A DNA stretch of 64,000 nt from Sphingobacteriales bacterium (lineage in GTDB: Bacteria > Bacteroidota > Bacteroidia > Sphingobacteriales > Sphingobacteriaceae), in NCBI GenBank assembly GCA_014763615.1, contig JACXVB010000001.1:186001-250000 (forward strand), given 5' to 3'. A program made the position numbers and the translations under genes. Below are positions 51,035 to 58,621 of this stretch, piece after piece (within the stretch, counting starts at the first letter, position 1; the number at the start of each line of letters is the position of its first letter). The notes beneath the pieces were generated by a model that saw only the letters and a program-made list of their open reading frames with translations, had not been told where the DNA came from and searched no databases.

Positions 51035-51666
51035 CAGGCTTTCATCAAATAATTAAAATTATAGATGTAATGTGCAGTTGCTCCTAAAACCACAAAAATA
51101 TGCCAGATTTCGTGGGTGTGCAGGTATTTAAAAGGCTTGTCTTTTTTGTAAAAGATAGTACCCACTAGGTAAAATACGCCGCCTAGCAGTAACCAATATA
51201 AAGCTTCGATAGGTAATTTTTGCAACATCAAATGCAATAAAGGCAAAATCAAACATCCCATAGTGATGTATAGCGTGAGCGAAATGGCGGTGTTCTTTAA
51301 GCGGTCAAAAATTTTTAATAAACAACCTATCACTGCAATGAGCCACACCAAAGAAAAAATGGTCCACTTTAACCAGCCATCAAAAACGATTAAAGTGGTT
51401 GGGGTGTATGAACCAGCAATCATCAAATAAATACAGCAATGATCAAATTTTTGCCAAAAGCGGATGTTTTTTTCCTGTTTCGGAAATCCGTGATAAACGG
51501 CGCTGATGCTAAACAACAAAGTCATGGCGAAGCCGAAAGTAATAGCTGACGCAATTTGAATGGGGCCGTTTGCTTGATGCACCAATAAAAATGTTGCCGG
51601 AATAGCTAATACGGCTGGGATACCATGCGTTAAGAAATTAATGGGCTCTCTGATGTATTTTTTCAT
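51034..51666 (-). CDS. Hemolysin III / PAQR-family membrane protein
   Basis: A 210-residue protein with seven predicted membrane helices. The family's conserved metal-binding residues are present: the Ser and His of SISAVYHGF, the Asp-His of FDHCCIYLMIAGSYTP, and the two His of HTHEIWHIFVVLGATAHY near the end. In animals the related PAQR/AdipoR proteins are ceramidases; bacterial function is unclear. It overlaps rbfA by 4 bp upstream and the M23 gene by one base downstream, so it is translationally coupled to both. Confidence 0.92.
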   Translation of the reverse strand: MKKYIREPINFLTHGIPAVLAIPATFLLVHQANGPIQIASAITFGFAMTLLFSISAVYHGFPKQEKNIRFWQKFDHCCIYLMIAGSYTPTTLIVFDGWLKWTIFSLVWLIAVIGCLLKIFDRLKNTAISLTLYITMGCLILPLLHLMLQKLPIEALYWLLLGGVFYLVGTIFYKKDKPFKYLHTHEIWHIFVVLGATAHYIYNFNYLMKA

Positions 51667-52028
51667 GAGTTTTGCTCATCATCTTTATGGATACGGGTAA
51701 AAATTTTATCCATTCTATCTACGTATTCGCTGGTATCATCAATAAAAAATTCTAATTGAGGAATACCTTTTACTTGATCTTTGATACGTTTGCCAAGGTT
51801 GTATCTGATCTCTGATGAGTGCGCTTTAATGGTATTTAAGGCCAATTGTTGGTTAGGCGAATTGAAAAAACTTAAAAAAACTCTGGCAATGCCTAAATCA
51901 GGTGTTGCTCTTACTTTGGTTACGGTAATCATAGAATTAGGCAACAAAGTATTCCCTTCTCTCTGAAAAATTTCTCCTAAATCTTTTTGAATTACTCTCG
52001 CGAATTTTTGTTGTCTTTTGGATTCCAT
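51663..52028 (-). CDS. rbfA: Ribosome-binding factor A
   Basis: A 121-residue RbfA, an assembly factor for the 30S subunit that binds near the 3' end of 16S rRNA helix 1. It shows the KH-like fold pattern: RQQKFARVIQKDLGEIFQRE, ITVTKVRATPDLGIARVFLS and RIKDQVKGIPQLEFFIDDT. Length is normal. It is the first gene of an operon with hlyIII and the M23 protein; its upstream spacer (52031-52105) is full of AAAGTTGAAAGT-type repeats. Confidence 0.95.
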   Translation of the reverse strand: MESKRQQKFARVIQKDLGEIFQREGNTLLPNSMITVTKVRATPDLGIARVFLSFFNSPNQQLALNTIKAHSSEIRYNLGKRIKDQVKGIPQLEFFIDDTSEYVDRMDKIFTRIHKDDEQNS

Positions 52029-52030
52029 GT

Positions 52031-52105
52031 TTTTGAGTTAAAAGTTGGAAGTCTAAAGTTGAAAGTTCAAAGTCTTTAAACTTTTCACTCTTCACTTTAA
52101 ACTTT
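52031..52105. repeat. AAAGTT(G/T)(A/G)AAGTC simple-repeat tract
   Basis: The rbfA-hflX spacer is a chain of near-copies of AAAGTTGAAAGT and its complement (AAAAGTTGGAAGTC, TAAAGTTGAAAGTTC, AAAGTC, CACTTTAAACTTTC). The same motif occurs at 17101-17135 before the bacilliredoxin gene. Confidence 0.5.
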
Positions 52106-52106
52106 C

Positions 52107-53309
52107 TCAGTATAAAAAATTATTAAACGGATAAATTTGTTGATTAACGGCTTTTACACGTTCGTAAATACGTTCTCTAAATTCATCAATATTTTCTTTT
52201 TCGGTTGCAGAGATAAAGATAGCCGGATTGTTATGTTTAGCCATCCAACTTTTCTTAAAATCTTCTAAAGTCATTTTAGGGGTTTCCTCATTTTCAACCT
52301 CCCAATCCTGTTCAGTTTTTACCTCATGATAATTATCAATTTTATTGAAAACGGTAATCATCTCCTTATCAATGGCTCCTAATTCTTTCAATGTTTCGTT
52401 TACGGTGTGGATATGATCCTCAAAATTTGGATGAGAAATATCCACCACATGAATCAAAATATCAGCTTCTCTTACCTCGTCTAAGGTAGATTTAAAACAT
52501 TCAACCAAGTGGTGAGGCAGTTTTCTGATGAAGCCAACCGTATCAGAAAGCAAGAAAGGTGCATTTTCTAAAACCACTTTTCTTACGGTGGTATCTAATG
52601 TAGCAAATAGCTTGTTTTCTGCAAATACTTCAGATTTTGAAAGCATATTCATGATGGTAGATTTACCCACGTTGGTATAACCTACTAAAGCCACACGAAC
52701 TAATTCTTTTCTGTTTTTACGTTGTGTTTCGTTTTGTTTATCGATGAGTTTGAGCTTTTCTTTTAACAAGGATATTTTTTGTTGAATCATCCTTCTATCA
52801 CTCTCTATCTGACTTTCTCCTGGTCCACGCATCCCGATACCTCCTTTTTGACGTTCCAAGTGCGTCCACATCCGCGTTAAGCGAGGTAAAAGATATTGTA
52901 ATTGCGCTAATTCAACTTGTGTTTTGGCTTGCGCCGATTGGGCTCTGCGGGCAAAAATATCTAAGATTAAATTACTTCTATCTAGCACTTTCACCTTCAG
53001 CTCGTTTTCAATATTTCGCAATTGCATCGGCGAAAGCTCATCATCAAAAACTACTAAATCTATTTCTTCTGCTTTTACATAAGCCTGAATTTCTTCCAAT
53101 TTACCTGTCCCCACAAAAGTAGCTCGCTCTGGTCGTTGCATTTTTTGTGTGAAAGTTTTTTCGGTCACGCCGCCAGCAGTATCTACTAAAAAAGCCAACT
53201 CGTCTAGGTATTCTTTCTCTTGTGCTTCTGTCTCATTCTGAGTGATTAAACCCACCAAAACAGCCCTTTCTGGTTTAATCTCCGTATCAAAAAATTTTAT
53301 TTTCGGCAT
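52107..53309 (-). CDS. hflX: Ribosome-associated GTPase HflX
   Basis: A 400-residue HflX, which splits stalled or heat-damaged ribosomes. The N-terminal domain (1-180: ERAVLVGLITQ, then GGVTEKTFTQKMQRPERATF and VGTGKLEEI) is followed by a helical linker (GGIGMRGPGESQIE) and the G domain with G1 GYTNVGKST, G3 DTVGFIRKLP and G4 NKID. The frame is open to a TTG at 53339, but that codon is upstream of a -7 element and the conserved start MPKIKFFDTEI is at 53309, so the ATG at 53309 is chosen. Confidence 0.95.
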   Translation of the reverse strand: MPKIKFFDTEIKPERAVLVGLITQNETEAQEKEYLDELAFLVDTAGGVTEKTFTQKMQRPERATFVGTGKLEEIQAYVKAEEIDLVVFDDELSPMQLRNIENELKVKVLDRSNLILDIFARRAQSAQAKTQVELAQLQYLLPRLTRMWTHLERQKGGIGMRGPGESQIESDRRMIQQKISLLKEKLKLIDKQNETQRKNRKELVRVALVGYTNVGKSTIMNMLSKSEVFAENKLFATLDTTVRKVVLENAPFLLSDTVGFIRKLPHHLVECFKSTLDEVREADILIHVVDISHPNFEDHIHTVNETLKELGAIDKEMITVFNKIDNYHEVKTEQDWEVENEETPKMTLEDFKKSWMAKHNNPAIFISATEKENIDEFRERIYERVKAVNQQIYPFNNFLY

Positions 53310-53328
53310 CTCGTATTCCTTCTGTTTG

Positions 53329-53336
53329 CAAAGATA
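53329..53336 (-). promoter_or_regulatory. -7 element of hflX
   Basis: TATCTTTG on the minus strand, giving a start near 53323 and a leader of about 14 bases. A -33 TTTG is not clear. Confidence 0.5.
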
Positions 53337-53470
53337 CAATATGTAGGGGATTTTAGGGGCTAAGGCAAGCCTTGAAGTGTTGGTTCAATATCAAATAAAA
53401 CGCTTCTTGGCACAGTTGATAAAGCGCTTGTGAAATAATTTAATAATTTTAAACTTTATTATCGAATATC

Positions 53471-54235
53471 TTGAATAGAACAAAGTATTATTTCGCTTCA
53501 GATTTTCATTTAGGAGCACCCAAATATCAAAGTAGCAAAGCCCGAGAGCAGAAAATTGTGGCTTGGCTTGAGGCTATCAAAACCGATGCCGCCGCTTTGT
53601 TTTTGATGGGTGATGTTTTTGATTTTTGGTTTGAGTATAAAACGGTAATTCCGAAAGGATATGTACGTTTGCTGGGTAAATTGGCCGAATTGAGTGATAC
53701 CGGCGTAAAGTTATATTTCTTTAAAGGCAACCATGACATGTGGGTGTTTGATTATTTTGAGAAAGAACTCAACGCTACGATAATTAGTGATGAGTTAATT
53801 ATCGAAAAGGATGGTAAACGCGTTTTTCTGCATCATGGTGATGGTTTAGGAAAAGGCGATGAAGCTTATAAACTATTAAAGAAAATTTTTAGAAGTCAGT
53901 TTTGTCAATGGTTGTTTGCTCGTTTACATCCGAATTTAGGTATCGGGATTGCGAATTATTGGAGCGGTAAAAGCAGAATTGCCAACAACAAAAAGGAAGG
54001 TTTAAAGCTGATTGAAAGTGAAAAAATTTGGGCAGAAAGCTATTATCAGGAATTAAAGCAGGAGTTTGGCGATTTTGATTTTGTGATTTTTGGTCATCGA
54101 CATTTTCCGGTGAAAATACATTTAAGTAGCGGAGCTACCTATTTTAACTTGGGCGAGTGGGTAAATTATACCTATTATGCTATGATGGATAATGGCAAAG
54201 TGGAGCTTTTAGATTTCAAACCAGATGAAAAATAG
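53471..54235 (+). CDS. lpxH: UDP-2,3-diacylglucosamine pyrophosphatase-like metallophosphoesterase
   Basis: A 254-residue calcineurin-like phosphoesterase with the metal-binding series YFASDFHLG, MGDVFDFWFE, FKGNHDMWV, LHHGDGLG and FGHRHFPV, in LpxH order; members remove UMP from UDP-2,3-diacylglucosamine in lipid A synthesis. The start is the TTG at 53471: no in-frame ATG exists between the upstream stop and the DFHLG motif. Its 3' end overlaps the next gene by 11 bp. The family has paralogues with unknown substrates, so the exact substrate is inferred. Confidence 0.85.
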   Translation: MNRTKYYFASDFHLGAPKYQSSKAREQKIVAWLEAIKTDAAALFLMGDVFDFWFEYKTVIPKGYVRLLGKLAELSDTGVKLYFFKGNHDMWVFDYFEKELNATIISDELIIEKDGKRVFLHHGDGLGKGDEAYKLLKKIFRSQFCQWLFARLHPNLGIGIANYWSGKSRIANNKKEGLKLIESEKIWAESYYQELKQEFGDFDFVIFGHRHFPVKIHLSSGATYFNLGEWVNYTYYAMMDNGKVELLDFKPDEK

Positions 54236-55046
54236 GCGTATCCGTTATTTTTTTGAATGTTTTGTTGTTTTGAGCTTTTTCTTCTTCGCCAAGGCACAGG
54301 CTCAGGATTATCAAAAAATTGCTCGGATTGATACCCTTGCGAAAATAGCAACGGTAGATAATTTTGGGAATGTTTTTGTGGTTACACCTAACAATGAACT
54401 GCTCAAGTTTAATCCGCAAGGGAGATTTTTATGGAATTATACCAATAATAATTTCGGGGATATTGCTCAATTAGACGTTACCGACCCACTTCGGGTGATT
54501 TTATACTATGCTAATTTTCAGCAAATTATTGTCCTCAATAATAATTTGAGTGAAATCAGCCGATATTCTTTTGCACAAAATCCTGAGGTGCAAATTACTT
54601 TGGTAGCCTCAGCCAATAACAATGGTTTTTGGGTTTATGACCAGCTGAACAGGGAGCTGAAAAAGCTGACCAATTACTTCGCTGATGATATCAAAAGTGG
54701 TAATATTTACCAAAGAGACGGTTTGGATTTACAGGTGGATTTTATGCTGAGTGACGACCAAAATGTTTATCTGAATGATACTTTGCAAGGCATTAGGATT
54801 TTTGATCAGTATGGAAATTTTATTAAATCGGCGGTGATTTATCCCAAAAAGGGTTTCGAAGTCAATGGAAATCTGATTTATTATTTTGATAAGAATAAGC
54901 TGATGAGTTATAATATCATCAGCTTTGATTTGCGTGAGATGAAACTGCCAGTAGAGGGAAATTTCTCTAATGTGTTGCTACGTTACCACCGCCTTCTGAT
55001 TTTAGACGAAAAAGGATTAACTTTGTGGGCTGTTAAAACTCATTAG
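54225..55046 (+). CDS. Secreted beta-propeller-like protein
   Basis: A 273-residue protein with a signal peptide (FFFFAKAQAQ, about residue 26). The rest is repeated beta strands with short turns such as NNELLKFNPQGRFLWNY, QIIVLNNNLSEISRYSF and QGIRIFDQYGNFIKS, which look like blades of a propeller. No catalytic motif is visible. Proteins of this type are found in Bacteroidota; I know no function. It overlaps the lpxH end by 11 bp and precedes a structured segment and prfA, so all three may be one transcript. Confidence 0.7.
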   Translation: MKNRRIRYFFECFVVLSFFFFAKAQAQDYQKIARIDTLAKIATVDNFGNVFVVTPNNELLKFNPQGRFLWNYTNNNFGDIAQLDVTDPLRVILYYANFQQIIVLNNNLSEISRYSFAQNPEVQITLVASANNNGFWVYDQLNRELKKLTNYFADDIKSGNIYQRDGLDLQVDFMLSDDQNVYLNDTLQGIRIFDQYGNFIKSAVIYPKKGFEVNGNLIYYFDKNKLMSYNIISFDLREMKLPVEGNFSNVLLRYHRLLILDEKGLTLWAVKTH

Positions 55047-55200
55047 GTTTTTAGCACTGCAAAAGGTTAAATAAACCTGATGGAAATGGATACCGGCCTA
55101 GTGGATAATGCCTTGAAGGCGTATGAATGCACAGCAGGGCTACATTTGCCAAGAATAGAGAACCTGCCAGCTTTTCGCTGGCTCATTTTCAAAGAAATAT
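55047..55200 (+). other. Structured, GC-richer segment ahead of prfA
   Basis: About 150 bp between the propeller gene and prfA has higher GC than its neighbours and several possible stems: GGTT-AAAT-AACC-like near 55068, GCC-TTGAA-GGC near 55112-55124, and a strong GCCAGC-TTTTC-GCTGGC hairpin (55166-55182) followed by T-rich sequence, which may be a terminator 20 bp before the prfA ATG. No known riboswitch is recognised. Confidence 0.35.
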
Positions 55201-55203
55201 AAG

Positions 55204-56277
55204 ATGTTAGATAAATTAGAGGCGATTAAGCTGAGAAGAGATGATGTGGAATTAGAACTTTCTAATCCGGATGTTTTGAGTGATATGAAGCGTTATGCTC
55301 AGCTGAATAAGGAATATAAAGATTTGGGCTTAATTGTAGATCAGTATTTGATTTACAAAAATGTGATCAGCAATATTGAGGCGAATAAGGATATTTTAGC
55401 CAATGAGAAGGATCAGGAGTTGCGAGAAATGGCAAAAGAAGAATTAGATGCCTTGTTGGTACAGCAAGAAGAACTGGAAGCCAAAATCAGATTGATGTTG
55501 GTGCCTAAAGAGCCTGGAGATGAAAAGGATGCGATTGTGGAGATTAGAGGTGGAACTGGCGGTGATGAAGCGGCTATTTTTGCGGGAGATTTGTACCGTA
55601 TGTATGTGCGCTATTGCGAGGGAAGAGGTTGGCGTTGCGAAACTTTAGAGGTAACTGAAGGAACCAACGGCGGCTACAAAGAGGTGATTTTTAAGGTTTC
55701 TGGTGAGGATGTTTATGGGGTATTGAAATATGAATCTGGAGTGCATAGGGTTCAGCGTGTTCCGGAAACAGAAACGCAGGGTAGAGTGCATACTTCGGCA
55801 GCTTCAGTAGCTGTTTTGCCTGAGGCAGAAGATGTGGATGTTTACATTAATCCAGCGGATGTGGAGTTACAAACTTCTCGTTCTGGAGGTGCAGGCGGAC
55901 AGAATGTAAACAAGGTAGAAACTAAAGTTCAGTTAACGCACAAACCTTCTGGAATTGTTGTAGTGTGCCAAATTGAGCGTTCGCAATTAGGAAATAGAGA
56001 GCGAGCGATGGAGATGCTGAGAAGTCGTTTGTACGAAAGAGAATTGGCAAAGCACAATGAAGAAATTGCGAGCAAGCGTAAAACGATGGTCTCTACCGGA
56101 GACCGTTCTGCAAAAATTAGAACCTACAACTATCCGCAAGGCCGTGTAACGGAGCACCGTATCGGATTGACCTTGTACAATTTACCAGCGGTAATGAATG
56201 GTGATATTCAGGAAATTTTGGAGGCTTTACAGTTTGCAGAAAATGCTGAAAAACTAAAAGAAGGCAGCACTATTTAA
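55204..56277 (+). CDS. prfA: Peptide chain release factor 1
   Basis: A 357-residue RF1 that reads UAA and UAG. The stop-codon tripeptide position reads PET within [18 protein letters not shown] (RF1 type P-x-T), and the catalytic GGQ is in [18 protein letters not shown]. The coiled-coil N-terminus and the end with ENAEKLKEG are of normal length. It ends 15 bp before the tRNA-Asp promoter. Confidence 0.97.
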   Translation: MLDKLEAIKLRRDDVELELSNPDVLSDMKRYAQLNKEYKDLGLIVDQYLIYKNVISNIEANKDILANEKDQELREMAKEELDALLVQQEELEAKIRLMLVPKEPGDEKDAIVEIRGGTGGDEAAIFAGDLYRMYVRYCEGRGWRCETLEVTEGTNGGYKEVIFKVSGEDVYGVLKYESGVHRVQRVPETETQGRVHTSAASVAVLPEAEDVDVYINPADVELQTSRSGGAGGQNVNKVETKVQLTHKPSGIVVVCQIERSQLGNRERAMEMLRSRLYERELAKHNEEIASKRKTMVSTGDRSAKIRTYNYPQGRVTEHRIGLTLYNLPAVMNGDIQEILEALQFAENAEKLKEGSTI

Positions 56278-56292
56278 TTTTTTAAAATATAT

Positions 56293-56322
56293 TTTGCAGT
56301 TAAATGCTTTTGCCTATATTTG
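56293..56322 (+). promoter_or_regulatory. Promoter of tRNA-Asp
   Basis: TTTG (56293-56296), an 18-base spacer and TATATTTG (56315-56322). Transcription would begin near 56328, leaving a leader of about 55 bases with a hairpin (56351-56376: TTGAAAGTTTT and AAAAGTTTCAA, one mismatch). Confidence 0.65.
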
Positions 56323-56382
56323 CACTCCCTAACGCAAGGAAGGGGAAAGATTGAAAGTTTTAAATAAAAGTTTCAAACCAAC

Positions 56383-56456
56383 GGAGTGGTAGTTCAGCTG
56401 GTTAGAATGCCTGCCTGTCACGCAGGAGGTCGCGGGTTCGAGTCCCGTCCATTCCG
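56383..56456 (+). tRNA. tRNA-Asp (anticodon GTC)
   Basis: Cloverleaf with acceptor stem GGAGTGG / CCATTCC (one G-U), discriminator G, anticodon stem CCTGC/GCAGG with loop CTGTCAC (anticodon GTC) and T arm CGGGTTCGAGTCCCG. The D arm reads AGTTCAGCTGGTTAGAATG. No encoded CCA. Confidence 0.96.
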
Positions 56457-56460
56457 CAAG

Positions 56461-56497
56461 AATCCCAAGATCAAAAGTCTTGGGATTATTTGTTTTA
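56461..56497 (+). terminator. Terminator of tRNA-Asp
   Basis: A 10-bp perfect stem AATCCCAAGA (56461-56470) with TCTTGGGATT (56478-56487), loop of 7, followed by T-rich sequence, 4 bp after the mature tRNA. It also faces the end of the convergent HipT gene. Confidence 0.8.
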
Positions 56498-56537
56498 AGG
56501 AGATTTAGAGTGATTCTTTGTAAATAAAATGTGAATT

Positions 56538-57467
56538 TTATCGATAAAATATTTGCTGCTTTTTATTCCATATAGTGAGATATAATTCCTTGCTTTCAGA
56601 ACTTAAAAAAGATTGCTTAATCTTCTCTTCAACTTGTTTATTGCCAGCCGAAAATTTATTATAGGTATTCCTAACAGCGGTTTCTGGAATGTTTAGGCTT
56701 TTAGCCAAGGCATCAAAATCAGATAGCTGAATTCTTTTCTTTTTGCCATTCAGAGTTAGGGCTAGTTCCTCATCATCTTGTGGATTAACTAGATTAATAT
56801 TAATATGATCATAAGCGGGACTCAGATTTATCCCTTGATCGGTGTGCAATACTGAAAAATTCTTCAAATGCATATCGTTGTTTCCTGTTAAGTAGGAAAA
56901 TAATACCAGTTCAAAATAAGTCAGTGCATCAAAACCTGTCTGAGTACAATATTTTAAGACGAGCTTACCTATTTTTTCATAAGATCCTTTGTATTTATTT
57001 TCTGTTAAAAATTCTGAAAGTTGGCAAAAATCTTCTACATGAATTTTCTTACCCTTAATCCGGTCAAACCGTTTAGTCAAATAAACTAAACTACCGTCTG
57101 ATGCTTCCATTAAAGTGTGAGCGCTAGTAGGCATTTTAAAGAGACTAGCCAAATGCATGGTTAAGTCCTCGACTTGTGGCATTTCAGGAAAATCAGGATG
57201 TTGAGGTTTAAGTATATATTCTCCCCAAAGTCCCACTATGGTTAATCGGTTCTGTTCTTTCTTCTTTTCTAAGGTGACAGAAAGCTTAGGCTGAACCCCT
57301 GTTACTGCAATTCTTTCGTTAATAGTTTGTTCAGCCAAAGATTTCAGTAGCTTATTATCCAATTCTAGTTTTGGCACCTTATTAGTGCCAAAAAAACGCT
57401 TTGAACATTTTTCATGATAAGAGGATGTGCTAGCATCCTGATAACAAAACCAGCAATTTGCCATCAT
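56538..57467 (-). CDS. hipT: HipT-like kinase (HipA C-terminal kinase) of a tripartite HipBST-type toxin-antitoxin system
   Basis: A 309-residue HipA-family kinase that lacks the usual N-subdomain. It begins with a small Cys/His module (Cys5, Cys8, His18, Cys21: CWFCYQDASTSSYHEKC) that may bind zinc. Kinase elements are the glycine-rich loop VTGVQPKLS (55-63), catalytic-lysine strand YILKP (Lys87), the catalytic loop GNNDMHLKNF (Asp198, Asn203) and the DFG-like SPAYDHI (Asp220). HipA phosphorylates glutamyl-tRNA synthetase and E. coli HipT the tryptophanyl enzyme; the target here is unknown. Its ATG overlaps the stop of the hipS-like gene by one base (TAATG). Confidence 0.88.
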   Translation of the reverse strand: MMANCWFCYQDASTSSYHEKCSKRFFGTNKVPKLELDNKLLKSLAEQTINERIAVTGVQPKLSVTLEKKKEQNRLTIVGLWGEYILKPQHPDFPEMPQVEDLTMHLASLFKMPTSAHTLMEASDGSLVYLTKRFDRIKGKKIHVEDFCQLSEFLTENKYKGSYEKIGKLVLKYCTQTGFDALTYFELVLFSYLTGNNDMHLKNFSVLHTDQGINLSPAYDHININLVNPQDDEELALTLNGKKKRIQLSDFDALAKSLNIPETAVRNTYNKFSAGNKQVEEKIKQSFLSSESKELYLTIWNKKQQIFYR

Positions 57468-57790
57468 TAATCTTTTTCAGGTATAATTGTTACTGCACCG
57501 ATGGTATCCCTGCATGTTAAAAGTAACAGTTCAAACCGGTCGTTACTTTTGACCTTCCAGTGTGTTGTTGCTAAATCCAATAACCAGCCTTCGGGTATCA
57601 AACCATCAAAAAAAGGAAAAAGCACTTTACTCTCATATTTCTGAGGGGAAAGTGGAAGCGTTAAGCTCACTGGCTTTGCATTTTCATTTTCTAAGTAACT
57701 GGCTTGATAGCTAAACTCATAGCCTTCATCAGTTTCCGCGATTATACCCGCCAGCAGCTCTTTAAAATAAACTAATCCTCTCTTAATCAT
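57467..57790 (-). CDS. hipS: HipS-like protein (HipA N-terminal subdomain as a separate protein)
   Basis: A 107-residue protein matching only the N-subdomain 1 (couple_hipA) of full HipA: AGIIAETDEGYEFSYQASYL, SLTLPLSPQKYESKVLFPF and FFDGLIPEGWLLDLATTHW, then the end DTIGAV. In the E. coli O127 HipBST system the equivalent protein HipS, not HipB, neutralises the kinase, and a Trp of HipS enters the active site; here Trp69 in IPEGWL is a candidate for that. It overlaps hipB by 8 bp and hipT by 1 bp, so the three are translated together. Confidence 0.85.
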   Translation of the reverse strand: MIKRGLVYFKELLAGIIAETDEGYEFSYQASYLENENAKPVSLTLPLSPQKYESKVLFPFFDGLIPEGWLLDLATTHWKVKSNDRFELLLLTCRDTIGAVTIIPEKD

Positions 57791-57986
57791 TGTCTTTTAC
57801 TTTTGATACTACACCCAGTTCTGCACCAAATAACATCAATACCTGATTAACCTTATCCATCCTTAAGGTTGGCTTTCCTTGTTCCATCTCACGAACAACT
57901 CTTAAACCCACGCCTGCTTTTAAAGCAAGATCTTCTTGAGTAAGATTTAAGGCTTTTCTTTTGTTCTTTAAATATTCTGATAACAT
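57783..57986 (-). CDS. hipB: HipB-like XRE-family DNA-binding protein
   Basis: A 67-residue XRE helix-turn-helix protein: YLKNKRKALNLTQEDLALKA (helices 1-2), GVGLRVVREMEQGKPTLRMD (recognition helix and turn) and KVNQVLMLFGAEL. It is shorter than E. coli HipB. The ATG at 57986 is chosen; the TTG at 58007 lies within the promoter. It should bind the three TACC-N6-GGTA-like sites upstream and repress the operon. Confidence 0.88.
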   Translation of the reverse strand: MLSEYLKNKRKALNLTQEDLALKAGVGLRVVREMEQGKPTLRMDKVNQVLMLFGAELGVVSKVKDND

Positions 57987-57988
57987 TC

Positions 57989-58086
57989 TATACCTTTTCG
58001 GGTACAAATATAAGTCAATTTTTAATATTATACCCTATCGGGATGATATTTATTTAATAACTATTAATTATACCCTATCGGGGTTA
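57989..58086. promoter_or_regulatory. Three HipB-type operators 40 bp apart
   Basis: Copies of TATACC-N6-GG(T/A/G) start at 57989 (TATACCTTTTCGGGTAC), 58029 (TATACCCTATCGGGATG) and 58069 (TATACCCTATCGGGGTT), each exactly 40 bp from the next. The first is a perfect TACC-N6-GGTA palindrome. The first overlaps the start site and the second the -33 region of the hipB promoter. They resemble the E. coli HipB operator TATCC-N8-GGATA. Confidence 0.7.
58005..58012 (-). promoter_or_regulatory. -7 element of the hipBST operon
   Basis: TATATTTG on the minus strand lies between operators 1 and 2. The expected -33 position falls on GGGT of operator 2, so HipB binding should block it. Leader of about 13 bases to ATG 57986. 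Confidence 0.5.
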
Positions 58087-58275
58087 TTTTTTGAAGAAGA
58101 CATTTGGTCTGATCGTATAAATGCTTAATTTCAATCTTCAATTGCAGACAACTAGTTGCTAGATATGGAGCGCATTTGGTGTGCATCGATTTATTAACAT
58201 CGTAAAAACTTGGTTTAAAGACAAATAGAGCATACATGTAACAAATCCTCAATTTCTCTATCAAAATTGTATCAA

Positions 58276-58481
58276 TTGATTTTGTTATACGCTATTTTAT
58301 CTGCTTTTTATGTCCGCCTTTGGCAGTTTTGAGTACTGGAAGACCGCTCACTTTTATCCTCAACTTATTGCTTACGCTTTGCTTTTGGATTCCAGGGGTG
58401 ATCCATGCCATTCTGATCGTGAATGATCATAATGAAGATAGAAGAACTAGACGAATGATGCGAGCCGCGAGAAGATATTAA
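58276..58481 (+). pseudogene. Pmp3/YqaE (UPF0057) small membrane protein with a frameshift in a T-tract
   Basis: From TTG 58276 the frame reads (M)ILLYAILSAF, and then, after a run of five T at 58305-58309, it is lost. Adding one base at this T-tract restores a full YqaE protein: LCPPLAVLSTGRPLTFILNL, then LLTLCFWIPGVIHAILIVND, then a basic tail ending [13 protein letters not shown], about 68 residues with two membrane helices. The restored sequence contains the family's CPP and WIPGxIHA motifs. As written it is broken; a sequencing error in the homopolymer or true decay are both possible. Confidence 0.75.
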
Positions 58482-58594
58482 TTTATGCTTTTCCTGATGC
58501 CCATTTCTAATCCTCTAATTTTAGCCAATCCTCTTAATCTGCCGATGGCAGAATAGCCCGGATAGGTTTTCTTTTGTAAATCAAGACTCATCAT
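58478..58594 (-). CDS. Possible C-terminal gene fragment
   Basis: A 38-residue frame (ATG 58594) with the sequence [20 protein letters not shown] then [15 protein letters not shown]. It starts 28 bp after the GNAT gene stop on the same strand, and its last bases overlap the end of the Pmp3 frame. It looks like coding sequence but has no match I know; it may be the tail of a lost gene. Confidence 0.3.
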   Translation of the reverse strand: MMSLDLQKKTYPGYSAIGRLRGLAKIRGLEMGIRKSIN

Positions 58595-58621
58595 TCGCGC
58601 TTCTTCTAAAAGAGTTTAATT

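Noticed and set aside
53310-53339. TTG start at 53339 for HflX
   Set aside because: It lies upstream of the -7 element and the added residues are not conserved.
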